This document shows, piece after piece, positions 1-11,877 of a stretch of 22,932 bases of DNA. Source of the DNA: Magnaporthiopsis rhizophila. Taxonomy: Eukaryota > Ascomycota > Sordariomycetes > Magnaporthales > Magnaporthaceae. The notes beneath the pieces are model-generated. The model did not search any database and was not told the DNA's origin. It saw only the letters and a list, made by a program, of their open reading frames with translations. A program made the position numbers and the translations under genes. Location: the NCBI GenBank assembly GCA_003049465.1, contig PYSS01000211.1:7672-30603 (forward strand), read 5' to 3'. Position 1 is the first letter of the stretch. Every line of letters begins with the position of its first letter.

Positions 1-103
1 CCCCCCCGACGGCCACCTGGCCCTAACCCATTGCACCACCAACCCCGGTATATTTAATTGCAAATATTTACCTTTATTTAACCAACCATAATATAAAAAT
101 GTA

Positions 104-554
104 CTAATTCCTGATTAAATTTTTCCGCCGTTTCAGATATATTTTATTTACTTTTATAATTTTACCCTTTACCTGTGCAATTTGGCGTATATTTATAAAA
201 GCCTGGTTCGAGTCCGGCATAATCCTTTTCTTTTTACAAAGGCGCTGCGCTTTTAATTCGGTTTTTAATTGCCTAATTTTTTGCTGAGCCGTAACCAATT
301 TAAATTTATATATTTTGTACCTTTTTTGAACTTTCCGGGAAAAAAAACTGTGCTGTGGGATTTTGCGGGGTCCGGCCCTGGGAAATACTGATTTGGGTGG
401 TTAGGTTTTGGTTTTGTTTGAAAATTTCCCAGCCAATTTGGGACAGCCGGAAAAGGATTTTTGAATGTTTTTTGGCCCTATTATTTTTAGCGGATTATTA
501 AATTGCGGATCGCCGGTTATTTTGATTGAAATTTTCAAATAAAAGCCGGTTTAT
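104..554 (-). pseudogene. pogo/Fot1-like transposase, C-terminal piece (broken)
   Basis: Read on the minus strand, the last 64 codons (298 to 104) are open and end at TAG. They encode a basic coiled-coil tail with heptad-like QQKIRQL, then KKKR and a PDSNQAF segment. Fungal pogo/Fot1 (Tc1/mariner, DDE_1) transposases typically end this way. Upstream codons (554 to 299) carry stops consistent with C-to-T damage. The frame continues across Element A into 15253-15510, where the conserved part of the family lies. The transposase would cut and paste its own element, but this copy is dead. Family assignment rests on motif memory and not on a search, and is stronger when both pieces are read together. 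The first ~100 bases hold the 3' flank of this gene; I could not identify a terminal inverted repeat there. Confidence 0.6.
550..554. repeat. Left target-site duplication of Element A (TTTAT)
   Basis: TTTAT sits directly before the TG that opens the left LTR. The same five bases follow the CA end of the right LTR at 15253-15257. Five bases is the usual duplication for Ty3/Gypsy integrases. The match defines both ends of Element A exactly. Confidence 0.92.
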
Positions 555-1020
555 TGTTATGACCACAGCAGGCAGGGGACAGAGGGGCTGGGGCTAAACC
601 CCAGCGGGACGCCCTTACCCCGCAGTTATAAAGGCCAAAGGCCGAATAATTAAAGCCAAGCTGGCATAGGAAGTTACGTGATTAAGCATTTACCTAAGCA
701 CAGGTATTATGTTTGTTACGAACATAACAAATATAATATAATGATATGTTTGTTATAAATATAACAAACATAGCACAGGCATAATAAGGAAGTTTTGGGT
801 ATATAAGGAAGGGTTTTTTATTGTGTTGGTTAAATTTTGATTAAAATTTCGGTATTAATTAACCTAAATTAGCTCCAAAACATTCCTTTAGGTAAATAAT
901 AACAGATAATTGTTCCACCAAAACCCCCAAACCTTGTGCAAGGTGATTTTGCAACCCAATACTGCTTAATACCGCCCCTAAATGCCCTATTTTAAAAGTA
1001 AAAGGCCTGTAATTATAACA
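555..1020 (+). repeat. Element A 5' LTR (466 bp)
   Basis: It starts TGTTATGACC and ends TATAACA, and aligns end to end with 14787-15252 at equal length. A TATA box (TATATAA) lies at 800-806, and the U3 holds two palindromic units around 705-780. Compared with the 3' LTR, this copy carries many more T and A in place of C and G over its last ~170 bases, so it was mutated more heavily. Confidence 0.93.
705..780. repeat. Two palindromic units in Element A U3
   Basis: Two adjacent ~37-40 bp units each place a TTTGTTA arm opposite a TAACAAA arm. They lie 20-95 bases upstream of the TATA box, where an enhancer would sit. The right LTR has the same pair at about 14938-15007. Element B has three such units. 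Confidence 0.7.
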
Positions 1021-1040
1021 TTTTAACTGATCCTGTTTAG
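1021..1040 (+). promoter_or_regulatory. Candidate primer-binding site of Element A
   Basis: The bases right after the 5' LTR (TTTTAACTGATCCTG) are nearly identical after the LTRs of A, B and, reversed, C. That conservation next to the LTR is expected for a minus-strand primer site. The site does not begin with TGG, so a standard tRNA 3' end would not pair with it. Self-priming, as in Tf1/sushi-type chromoviruses, is a possible alternative. Confidence 0.4.
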
Positions 1041-1071
1041 TATTTACCGAAAATAATAAATAATAATAATT

Positions 1072-2480
1072 ATGGCAATTGCAGCTAAAAAAATCGAAAT
1101 TATTATTATCGATGGTACGGATTACGATAATCCTGTTTTAGCCCTGAAAGCCTTTATTAAAAAATTTAAAAAATTTAAAGAATAGCCCAAAACTATTTTT
1201 ATTTATAAATTTCCCATTTTAAATAAATATAATAAAAAAAAGGCAAATTTAAAATCTTTTTTACGAAATACAAAAGTTATTTTAAATTTTATTAGGATAA
1301 TTTCCAAAATGATTACCAAAAAATGATTTATATTACTATTTGCTTTAACGGTAAAATTAAGGATTAATTCGAGCTTATATAGGCTGATTACCTTAAAAAA
1401 AACGATAAGTCGAGCAAATTTATTAAGCTAATTTTTGCGGATTTTAAAAAGTACGGCAAAAAAAGTTGCCAAAATGTTCGGATAGGTGGATAAAAAATAG
1501 GTAACTGAAAAAAGGTTATTTTAGCTGCGCCAAAAAGGCCCAGTATCCATTTATATTGCCGAATTTCAGCAATTTATTAATAAATTTAACTGAACGGAAA
1601 ATACCATAATATTTTAGTTTTATCAAGGATTGAGGAATAATGTAAAAAATAAATTGGCCAAAAAAAAGGCCTAAGGATTTTGTTAATTATATTACCAAAA
1701 CTGTTTGTATAAATAATAAATTATATGAACGATACCTGGAAAAAAAGGTTTAATAATCCCAGCCAGCGCAATAAAATAATAAAGCAAACCAGAAAAAAGC
1801 CAAACAGTAATAATTTATTGCGCATGGGATGCATTTAAAATTTATAAATTTATTTACAAAGGTTATATACCCCTAATAATAAAAAAAGCAATACGGAAAA
1901 CAAAAATATATTAAATAGCAAAATGCTAAAAACGGAGGATATTTTTAATGCGGATAATAAGGATATATTAAAAAGGATTATTCCTAAAAATAATTTGCAG
2001 CTATCCGATATACGGACCAGGAAAAAACCTTATATTTAAAAGCTTTATTTAGCTGGATTTATTGCTTTAACGATAAATATTTTATACATAAGTTAGATAA
2101 GGACGGATCAGGTTAATATTTTTAACAATGCTTGATTATTATCCAACGGATCGATAAATTGAACGGGATACCCACGATAGCCAAATTTGAAAAATTAAAA
2201 AAATAAAAAGTGCGGGAAACTATCCTTGGCAATAATTTTAAAATTTTACGAAAGGAATAATGCGTTTTTTAATAAGCCCTAATAATATTTAGGGGCCTAT
2301 TAACCCAAAACGGAGTATTAAATATATTAGTTAGGAACAGTAAAAAAAGTTTCGACCAAAAATTGCTTGGTTAAACGCATTTAACCAAAGGACCGGATAA
2401 TAAGGGTTTTAAACTGGGCAAATTTTGGGCATTTGCAAAAAAAAACCCCAGGAAACACAAAAAGCAAAGTATAAAAATAA
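1072..2480 (+). pseudogene. Element A gag, broken
   Basis: An ATG at 1072 opens 37 codons before a TAG. The frame-wise content beyond that (about 1260-1700) resembles the capsid part of chromovirus Gag, with aromatic and basic residues around a FNGKIKD-type stretch. Elements B (6167 on) and C (minus strand, 16615 down) share this start region. Gag would form the particle around the RNA. The 3' limit is approximate because frames are broken and no clear zinc knuckle survives. Confidence 0.5.
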
Positions 2481-4083
2481 CGGGTGAAAAAAAAACATAT
2501 ATTACAATTAGCGATAAAAATAAAGTATTTTATCAAAAAATTTATACCTATATTTATAAAGTACCGGTATATTTATTATTCGAAATATGGCCTAATAATC
2601 CAAAAAAATTTGAAAATTGCAAATTATACCGTAAAATGCCCGTAATGGAAAATAATAATCGATATTTGGATTGGGGCCGAAATAATCAAACTGTTATTTA
2701 TTACGGAAAAAATATATATTAAGCACAGTATTAAAAAAACAATTTATTTTTATATTAATAAAATTATATAATTAGTAAGGATTATAAAAATTTGGCGATA
2801 AATAGTAAAGGATATGCAGGAATTTTTTGGGCAAAATATTTATATTACGATTATAATAATTATTTGCCCAAAAAGTTAAAAAATAACTGGTTTCTAATAA
2901 AGAATAGCAAAAAACCTTAAGGTTTGCCAAAGCAGAAATAATAGCTACCTAAATAATAAATCGTGTTTCGCAACCGTATTAAAAAAATAGCAGTATTTAT
3001 TTTAGTACCCTGTTATTTTATGGTATATATAACAGGGTTATTATTATATTATATTTGTTAAAAACCGAAATGCAAATATTATGCCGAAAAAAAGGCCAGA
3101 AATTAACAAACCGAACGGTTTTATCCCAGTTACCAGTATAAGCCAAAAAAATTAGGATATTTTACCGGAATAAAGGTTTGGTATGGATAGAAAAAAAAAC
3201 GAATTAAAAAAACCTTAGCAAAAATTATAACAAGTTATCCATTTTATATTAGAAAGGTGGTTAAATAATAAAAATAACAATTGGTAACAATGGTTAATTA
3301 CGGATTTAACAAAAATTATATTGCATTAGGAACGGTAATAAAGTACGGTATACCAATACGATAAAAATAATAGTTATACAGTTTTAAAACTGTAAAAAAA
3401 AACCAGTTATTTATAACAGTAAAATAATCGATTCGAAAATAGATCGATTTAGGTTTAAAATTGCAAGGAAAATTTGCAAAATTATCCTGGATATTATAAA
3501 TATAAAAGGAAAAAACCTAATTTTGGGTTTTTCCTGGTTTAAAGAATTTAATTCTTTAATAGATTGGGTTTCGGAGGAAATTTAATAAAAAAAGTTATTA
3601 TTGAAAAATAAAAAAGCTTAATAATTATAGGCCCCGAACCATAAAAAATAAAAGCCAGATAGGGTTATTATAATAATAGCAAAATTTGGCAATTAATCTT
3701 GGCGAATTATACTAATAAATTTATATTTATCAGGTAATATTAACCTTAATAGCAAAAAATTCCAAAAATAAAAAACAGGTTATAAAAAAAAATATAACCA
3801 AAAAATAAAAATAATAAAAGATTGCAACCAGAATTACGGTTAGCCTGATAAATAGGCATACTAATACCTAAAAAATGTTTCTAAAAAGTATTATTAGTAT
3901 TAGAGATTATTCCAGAAAAGTTTGGAAATAAGGCTTCCGAAACATAAACCGTTCGATTACAAAATTAAGCTTAAACCAAAAGCATAATTTAATTACCAAA
4001 AATTATACTGGTTAAACCCCAAATAATAAAGGTTATTATAAAAATAATTTGCAAAAAACCTGGAACAAAGCATTATCCGACCT

Positions 4084-4563
4084 TTGGATTTTTTTATAAA
4101 ATACGGGATATTATTTATTCCCAAAAAAAATGGAAAAAAACGGATATATATCGATTATTGTTCGTTAAATAAGGCTACGATAAAAAACCGATATTTTTTG
4201 CTTTTTATTAACAAGTTACAAAATAAGCTTGGTAAAGCTAAATGGTTTATAGCTTTGGATTTATATAAAATATATAGCCTGCTAAAAATTAAGGAAAAAA
4301 ATAAATGGAAAACCGCTTTCCGAATCCGGTTAGGGATATACAAATTATTAGTGATAATTTTCGGGCTTATTAATGCACCAGTCACGTTCCAGCAAATAAT
4401 TAATTATATATTACAAAAATGCCTAAATGTTTATGCATTTGCCTATTTGAATAATATCCTAATTTTTTCAAAAATGCTGGAAAAATATAAAAAATATATG
4501 TATAAGGTTTTGCAAAAATTGCAAAATGCAAAGCTTTTAATTAAACCCGAAAAATGTACGTAG
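4084..4563 (+). pseudogene. Element A reverse transcriptase core, longest open stretch
   Basis: This is the only long open frame left in Element A, at 159 codons. It covers the fingers and palm of a Ty3/Gypsy RT. The VPKK-like, DYR-like, TAFR and FGL.NAP landmarks are in order. The polymerase box is YLNN instead of YLDD, two G-to-A changes as RIP makes, so it would be inactive. It ends at a TAG where a TGG or CAG is likely ancestral. Confidence 0.85.
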
Positions 4564-5608
4564 CATATATAGGAAATTATTTTTTTAAAGTATATGGTTA
4601 TACTGGAACAGGTACAAATAAAACCAAAAAAGGTATAAATAATAAAAAAGTGGCCCAAATCCATCAATATTAAAAAAATGCAAAGCTTTTTGGGTTTTTT
4701 GAACTTTTACCGACGGTTTATTCGGAATTTTAGCAAAATAGTGTTCTTATTTACAAATTTTACCAAAAATAACCACCAGTTTTATTAGGAAACATAAAAA
4801 CAAAAAGTTTTCAATTTGCTAAAAAAAGCAATAATATAAAAACTAATATTAATTTTACCAAACCCAGGAAAAAATTTTAAAATTAAAACCAATATATCGG
4901 ATTTTGCGATCGAAACCCAATTTAATCAACAAAACAGTAATAAAAAGCTGCATCCTTGTGCTTTTTTGTTACATAAACTTAATAAGCCGGAACTGAATTA
5001 TCCAATTTATAATAAAAAGCTTATGGTTATTATTCGAGTATTAAAAAAATGGAAAATATACTTGTGCCAAACAAACCATTAAATTGTGATTTATATAAAT
5101 TATAAAAACCTAGCATATTTTACCACCTGCCAAATACTAAACAAATAACAAATCCGGTGGAGTTAATTTTTCCAGGATTAAAATTTTAGAATTAAATATA
5201 AAAAAGGGTCGGAAAACGGCCAAACAAATGCTTTAAGCCGCCAATCGGATCATAAGGATAAGGTGCCACCAGAAACATATATAATCCTAGCACAAAAACC
5301 AAATAAATTTTTGGTTCCAGCATAACAAATATTAGCAAAAATTATACCCCAGGAAAAATGGATTCCGGAAAAAATTTAATAAATTTACGGCCGATTGGTA
5401 CACAAATACCAAAAAATTACGAAAATCTGGAAAAAATTTCGGCAGTATTACGGGTTTATAAAAATGCGCGCCAAAATATAAAAAGTAATTAAAAATTATA
5501 AAAGCTATGCAAAAAATAAAATAAACAAATATAAATTTTACGGATTATTTTAGCTTTTGCCAGTATTTAATAAGGTTTGGTAAAGAGTTACAGCGGATTT
5601 TATTACAG

Positions 5609-5613
5609 GGCTA
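5609..5613. repeat. Left target-site duplication of Element B (GGCTA)
   Basis: GGCTA immediately precedes the TGTTAC start of Element B and recurs at 13046-13050 right after its TAACA end. It lies in the integrase core of Element A. Confidence 0.95.
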
Positions 5614-6115
5614 TGTTACAACCACAGCTGGCAGGGGACAGGAGGGCTGGGGCTAACCCCCAGCAAAACACCTTTACCCCGCAGTTATAAAGGCCAGGGG
5701 CCGAATAACCAAGGCCAAGCTAAAAAAGGGAGTTATATAACCAGGCATTTAGCTAAGCACGGATAATATATTTGCTAGGTAATATAACAAATATAGCACA
5801 AATAATATGTTTGTTATACAATATAACAAATATAGCACAGTAATATATTCGTTATGCGATATAATAAATATAGCACAAATATAATATGGGAGGGTTGCTG
5901 GTATATAAAGCAAGGGATTCTTATTGTGTTAAATAATTTTTGGCTGAGGCCTCGGTATTAATTAACCTAAATTAGTTTTAAAGCACCCCTTTGGGCAAAT
6001 AATCGAAATTTTTGTTATTATTTTAATTCCTAGCATAAGCAATTTTGTAAAAACCTTATTATTTAGCACTTTTTTTAATATACCTTACCCTAAAAATAAA
6101 AAATCATTTGTAATA
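5614..6115 (+). repeat. Element B 5' LTR (502 bp)
   Basis: It starts TGTTACAACC and ends TGTAATA, and pairs with 12544-13045 at the same length. TATATAA lies at 5902-5908. Its last ~100 bases are strongly AT-shifted relative to the 3' LTR. Confidence 0.93.
5765..5880. repeat. Three palindromic tandem units in Element B U3
   Basis: Three units of about 39 bp each carry a TTTGTTA-like arm, a short spacer, a TAACAAATATAGCAC-like arm, and then repeat. The same three recur in the 3' LTR at about 12695-12810. They end roughly 20 bases before the TATA box. Their function is unknown; enhancer or hairpin roles are inference. Confidence 0.75.
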
Positions 6116-6166
6116 TTTTAACTGATCTTGTTCAGTATTTACCGAAAATAATAAGCAATAATAATT

Positions 6167-7650
6167 ATATCAATTATAGGCAAAAAACCCGAGAGCATTA
6201 CTATTACTGGCAAAATATATAATAATTTTTCGGCGGCCATATAAATATTTATCGCGGAAATCGAAAAATTTAAAAAAACTTAAACCGAGCTCTATATTGC
6301 TATTAAATTTTATAAATTTCCCTTACCTAACAAATATAATAGGAAAAAAAACAAAATTAAAATGTTTTTAATTAAATACAAGGGATATTTCCTGTTTTAT
6401 TAAGATTATTTTCAGCAGAAAAAATAAAAAATTGCTTATACAGCCACGCACCTAAATAGCAAAGTTAAAAATTGGTTTGAACCTATCTGGTTCGATTACC
6501 TAAAAAGGTATAACAAATTTAAGGAAAAAACCAAGCTAATATTTGCTAATTTCGAAAAATTCGGTAAAAAGGTTGCCAAAATTTTCGGACAAATTAACAA
6601 AAAATGGGTGGCCAAAAAAAAGCTATTTTAGCTTTGGCAAAAAAGCCCCATATTAATTTATATTTTTAAGTTCCAGCAGCTAATTAATAAACTTAATTGG
6701 ATAAAAAATACCAAAATAACCCAGTTTTATTAAAGACTAAGGGATAATATAAAAAATAAATTATCCAAGCAAAAATAATCTGAAAATTTTGTTAATTACA
6801 TTATTATAGCTATTTGTATTAGTAATAAATTGTACAAATATTACTTTGAGAAAAAAGCTTAACAAACCAAGCCAGTAGTGCAAAATAATAAAACTAACCA
6901 AAAAAAAGCAAAATAATAATAATTTATGGTTTACGGTATATATTTTGGGCTTATAAATTTTAATACAAAAACTATATACCAGTACAAAAAATAAAAGCAC
7001 GTTAGGTTTAAGAATCCAAAAAATGGGAAATATTTTAAATATAAAAAAAAAAAATATATCAAAAAAAACTGTTTGCAAAAAAGTTGATAAGCGGTTATTT
7101 TTTACCAAAAAGGTACACCAAAGGGCTATTAGCCCATAACCCCAAATTTTCCCAAAACGACCAAATAAGCAGCAAAAAAAAACCTGTGCCCCGGAGCATT
7201 ATTCAGTTAAATTTATTATTTTAACAGGAACTATATAATCCATTATTCCGATAAAAATGCCACAGGGTATTATTTTAAGCAACGATTTGCAATAATACAA
7301 TAAATTGGCCAACCTTAGGATAATAATAAAATAGCCCAAAATTTGGAAAAATTTGAAAAAATTTAGTACTGTAACAATTATATGCTAATAACAGGAAAGT
7401 TTACCGAATAAGGCAAAAAGTTCGAAAAATTAGCCCGGTGCAAAAACGTATCGGATATTTCGGTTAACAATTCCAAAAAAAACTTAAATATAAGTGCAAA
7501 AGTAGAACTACTTTTAGGCCAAATATATTTAATATAAGCCCAGAAAAAAAAGCTAAACCTAACAAATTTTTGGAAAACTGCGAAAACGGGCCCCAATAAT
7601 AAGGAACCCAGCAAAAAACGATATATGATTAATTTTAAAAAATTCCAGCA
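6167..7650 (+). pseudogene. Element B gag, broken
   Basis: The region aligns by eye with the gag of Element A from its first codons, where the ATG appears as ATA. It keeps the YKGYFLFY-like and NSKVKNWFEPIW-like capsid segments at about 6370-6500. Many in-frame TAA and TAG codons are present. Long minus-strand frames here are shadows. The 3' limit is approximate. Confidence 0.5.
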
Positions 7651-8599
7651 AAAATTCGATTAGCAACTAATCGATATAAAAAAATAATCCTTTATAACCA
7701 AAAAAGAAATACAAAAGGTATATACCTTATTCAGGTTTTTGGAAATAAACCGATAATTTTGGGACCAGCCCAAACCTATTGGCAGTCTAATGCGCAAAAA
7801 ACCAGCGCAAAACGATAAAGGGAAATTTTTGGATTGGTTAAGAAATAATTAATTGGTTATTTATTACGGGGCATTATTTAAAAATATTCCGAACCTAAAC
7901 CAACAATTAGCACGGTTATATATATTAAACCACAAAAATATAAATTTTAATACGGGCCATTATAATAAACTTTTTTGGGCTAAATACCTGTATAATAATT
8001 GCCGGTAATATATAGCCAAAAAATTAAAGCACGATTTTTTTTTATGAAAAAAGGGAAAAGGATCAGTGCAATACCCATAATAAAAATACCAATTTCCGAA
8101 ATGATAATTGGCAAAAATAAATTATAAAAGTTTCGCAACAACCTTTAAATTATTACCAATATACCTTATAATATACTTAGCAAAAATTCTGATATACCAA
8201 ATATGCAAAAAACCGGAATACTAGGTATATATGGAAAAAAAAATAAAAGTTTGAACGGATAGGTTTGCCCGGTTAATAAAAATAATCGAAACCCGGAAAT
8301 AAGCACCCCAGATAAAAAATTAAAAAGTTTATCCGAAAATAGGGCACGGATAGGGCAATAACCAGCAAAATTTTTAGCAATAACAATTATCGACTAATAT
8401 AAGTATATTAGGATAATAATATACTGAAAAGGGCAAAAAATAAAAATTATGATTAATTGCGGAGCCCAAAAAAATTATTTTTTGCTAAAAACGGTAAAAA
8501 AATACGGTATTTTTATATATTAAAAAAAGGAACCATATAATTTTATAATGATAAAATGGAAGCCAATTATATTTAATAAAGGAAGGATTAATATTAAAA

Positions 8600-11500
8600 C
8601 TGATTATTTTAAATTTTAACTTTTGGGGAAAATTTGCAAAATAATTCTGAATATTATAAATATAAAAGGGGAAAATCTGATTTTAGGCTTTTTATAGCTC
8701 AAAAAGTATAATTTTTTAATAAATTGGATTACTGAACAAATTTAATAAAGGAAATTATTATTAATTAATAAAAAAGCCTAATAATTATGGGCCCCGGATA
8801 ATAAAAATCGGATGCCAAAAAGGGTAGCCGCGATAGCAGTAAAATATAGCAATTAACCCTGGCAAACTGCACTAACCGAAATATTAATAAATACAAATAT
8901 AAACAAATCCGATAAGCAAAAAATTATTAAGGATAAATTTAAAAATATTTCTAAAAAATACCATAAATATTGGAAATTGTTCCAGAAAAATTTGGAAATG
9001 GTATTACCGGAATACGGATCGTTTAATTATAAAATTAAATTTAAACCGGAAATATAACTTAAATACCAAAAACTGTATTAATTAAACCCTTGGCAAAAAA
9101 GGCTATTATAAAAATAGCTAAAGGAAGAAATTAGGAAAGGATTTACCAGATTTTTTGATTTTTCTGTGGGATATAGAATTTTGTTTGTTTCCAAAAAAAA
9201 CGGGGAAAAACGGATGTATATCGATTACCGTCCGTTAAATTAGGAAACGATAAAGGATCGGTATTTTTTACCCCTAATTAATAAGCTTAAAAATAAGCTT
9301 GGGAAAAATTGGTGGTTTACAGCCCTAAATTTATGCAAAACTTATGGCCTGTTAAGGATTAAAAAGGGTGATAAATAAAAAACCGCTTTTTGGACCAAGC
9401 TTGAAATTTTCGAATTATTAATAATAATTTTCGGACTTACCAATATATTAGCCATATTTTAGCGAATAATTAACCACATTTTACAAAAATATTTCAATAT
9501 TTTTATTTTTGCATATCTGGATAATATCCTGATTTTTTTTAAATATATTGGAAAAATATAAATAGCACGTATATAAGGTATTACAAAAATTGCAGAATAC
9601 AAAGCTTTTGGTTAATCCGGACAAATATATATGGCATTTATTAAAAATAATTTTCCTCAGGTTTATTATTAAATAAGAAAAAGTTCGGATAAAACCCAAA
9701 AAGGTACAGGCAGTGAAAAATTAATTTATATTTATTATAATTAAAAAAATGCGAGGTTTTTTGGGGTTTTTGAACTTTTACCGAAAATTTATCCGAAATT
9801 TTAGCAAAAAAGCCATATTATTTATGGATTTTACCAAAAATAATACCCAGTTTTATTGGGGGATATAAGAATAAATAGCCTTTAATTTGTTAAAAAAAGC
9901 TATTATCCAAACACCGGTATTGGTAATGCCAAATCCAGAAAAATCTTTTGAAATTAAAATCGATGTATCGGATTTTGCTATCGAAAAATAATTGGGATAG
10001 CAAAACGATTAAAAAAGGTTGCATTTTTGCGCATTTTTTTTGCAAAAACTAAATGGACCTAAACTGAATTATTAAACTTATAACAAAAAGTTTTTTGCTA
10101 TTATCAAAGTTTTGAAAAAATGAAGGGTGTATTTGTGCGGAGCCAATTATCAAATTACGGTATATATCGATTATAAAAACTTATTATAATTTACCACCAG
10201 CTAAGCACTAAATAAAAAATAAATCCGATAAAGCTAATTCTTTTAAAATTATAATTTTCGAATTAAGGTTAAAAAAGGGTTAAAAAACGGCCGAGCAAAT
10301 GTTTTAAGCCGCCGATTAAATTATTAGGTGGATATATCACCAAAAATGCGCGCGGTTTTGGCCAAAGGACCAAATAAATCCCTAATTCTGGCGCAGCAAG
10401 CATTAGCCAAAATAACCCGATAAAAAAGCTGGACCTTAAAAAAAATTAAGCAAATTTACAGCCAAATGGTTAATGGATACCAGGGGGTTGCTAAAACCTG
10501 GAAAAAATTTCGATAATATTACAGATTTATAAAAACCCGCGCCGAAATACGGAAGGCAATTAAAAATTATAAAAGCTGTGCAAAAAATAAGGCCAGCAGG
10601 CACAAACCTTACGGATTATTTTAACCCTTACCAGTATTTAACAAGGTATAGCAAAAAGTTATAATAGATTTTATGGTTAAGCTTTCCAAATTAAAAAAGC
10701 TATTAATAAATGTCCAGTATAATAATATTTTAATAATAATAAATAGGTTTACCAAATATGCCCTGTTCTTATTTTATAAAAAAAATAGTAATATTACAAA
10801 ATTAATATATATTTTTATCAGAAATGTAATATTGAAATACGGAACACCCAACAAATTAATCACGGATCAAAATAAATTATTTATAAATAAATTTTGGAGG
10901 GTTTTAATAATAAAATTTGGAGCGGAATACGTATTATTAATAATTTATTATCCCAAAGCGGATGGACAAATAAAACGAATAAACCAAACCATAAAGCAAT
11001 ATTTATATTATTATATTAATTATAAACAAACTAACTGGGTATAATTATTTTTTATAGCCCAATTTATTTATAATAGTTCGGTATACAAAAATATAAAAAT
11101 AATTCTGTTTTTTGCAAATTATAGGTTTATATTTACGGTATACAAAAAATTTAAAACAGAAAAAAATACTTTAATAGCGGAAATATAGATCACCAAAATA
11201 ACCGGGCTATACAAGCATTTGTAAAAAAAGCTTAAAAAGTTTCGGAAACATATATCCACCCAGGCAAATAAAAAAAGGCTTAAAAAACCAACCTTTAAGG
11301 AGAGGGATAATATTTACCTTTTGCGCTGCAATATTAAAACAAAACAGCTAAATAATAAACTGAATTATAAAAAATTCGGATCGTTTAGGGTTAAAAAAGT
11401 AATTTTACCAGTTAATTACGAATTTTAATTATTACTAATTATAAAAATTTACCCTGTTTTTCATATTTTTTTATTAAAACCAGTACCACCTGGTTCAAAA

Positions 11501-11735
11501 AGCACGGAGTTAATAAAAATTGATCCGAACCAAAAATAAAAAATTAAAAAAATCCTTAGTAATAAAATATATTACCGCAAACGATAGTATTTGGTTAAAT
11601 AAGCAAGGTACAAATATAAGTATAATATATAAAAAAAAAAACGAATTTTATAAATTGCCAGAAGGTTTTATAAAAATATTGGCAAAAGCAATTATAAAAA
11701 GGTTAATAAGTAACAAAAAAGGTTTAACCCGATAG
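8600..11735 (+). pseudogene. Element B pol: protease flank, RT, RNase H, integrase, chromodomain
   Basis: The protease flank (ILGF.. and NWI) is at about 8640-8735. RT is about 9150-9640, with VSKKNGEKR, DYRPLN, FGLTN and a polymerase box reading YLDN at 9513-9524. RNase H is about 9950-10330, with SDFAIE and NVLSRR-like ends. The integrase core runs 10613-11050. The chromodomain follows in a broken frame near 11540-11720, with YLVK and downstream basic residues. Stops are frequent and frames shift between domains. It is collinear with Element A. Confidence 0.82.
10673..11044 (+). pseudogene. Element B integrase core, open stretch
   Basis: An open frame of 123 codons spans most of the catalytic core. 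It shows NRFTKYA (usually DRFTKYA), RNVI..YG.P, the catalytic aspartate in ITDQN, and YYPKADGQ. The third catalytic residue, normally Glu in the QTERTNQ-type motif, is Lys (QIKRINQ), a G-to-A change. The TAA ending is followed by more integrase-like sequence. The enzyme would be inactive. Confidence 0.82.
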
Positions 11736-11736
11736 C

Positions 11737-11758
11737 GTGCCACTGCAATAGCAGAGCA
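11737..11758. other. Perfect-armed hairpin between Element B pol and the tRNA-like sequence
   Basis: GTGC and GCAC form the outer arms, and CTGC and GCAG pair inside around an AATA loop, with small bulges. It lies just after the pol frame closes at 11735 and about 14 bases from the tRNA-like sequence. It could be a structural remnant of a captured RNA gene or chance. No counterpart is visible in Element A. Confidence 0.4.
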
Positions 11759-11771
11759 CTGTTATATTAAA

Positions 11772-11842
11772 GGTTATACTGGGAATTGAACCCAGAACCT
11801 TTCAATAAGGATCGAGGTGCGTTACCACTGCGCTATGCAATT
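11772..11842 (-). tRNA. Decayed tRNA-like sequence inside Element B
   Basis: On the minus strand 71 bases have a tRNA layout. The D arm has GCG/CGC with AGTGGTAA in the loop. The T arm is perfect (CTGGG TTCAATT CCCAG). The 3' acceptor strand TATAACC pairs only partly with the 5' strand AATTGCA, and the mismatches fit G-to-A mutation. The anticodon arm does not fold cleanly, so I give no isotype. If the standard spacing is applied the anticodon positions read CCT, but the base after it is T where a purine is expected. It lies between pol and the antisense ORF. It is most likely a tRNA pseudogene captured by the element. Confidence 0.5.
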
Positions 11843-11877
11843 TAAAAAAATTATTAAAAGCCTATTAATTTATCAGG

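Larger units (their letters stand above)
2480..5613 (+). pseudogene. Element A pol, 5' part: protease flank, RT, RNase H, integrase start
   Basis: Around 3480-3590 the frame gives an ILGFSWF...IDWV stretch, as follows the aspartic protease in Gypsy pol. RT runs about 4060-4740. An open stretch (4084-4563) holds PKKNGKKR, DYCSLNK, a LDL catalytic segment and FGLINAP. The YxDD box at 4444-4455 reads YLNN, so both catalytic aspartates are lost to asparagine. RNase H (4860-5260) shows SDFAIE, LHPCAF, ELNYPIYNK and ends near NALSRQ. The integrase zinc-binding region lies about 5380-5560, and the core starts with DFITGL, where Element B cuts it at the GGCTA duplication. Stops and shifts are scattered throughout. 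Confidence 0.85.

Noticed and set aside
1..50. A TTAGGG on the minus strand suggesting a telomere
   Set aside because: It occurs once and is not repeated.
205..215. GGTTCGAGTCC, like a tRNA B box
   Set aside because: No A box or cloverleaf around it, and it lies inside the transposase reading frame.
705..780. Palindromic tandem units as a CRISPR array
   Set aside because: They lie in LTR U3 regions of retrotransposons in a eukaryotic genome, with no unique spacers.
6761..7108. Minus-strand hydrophobic frame of 115 codons
   Set aside because: It is antisense to gag of Element B; AT-rich DNA gives Phe/Ile-rich shadows that mimic membrane proteins.
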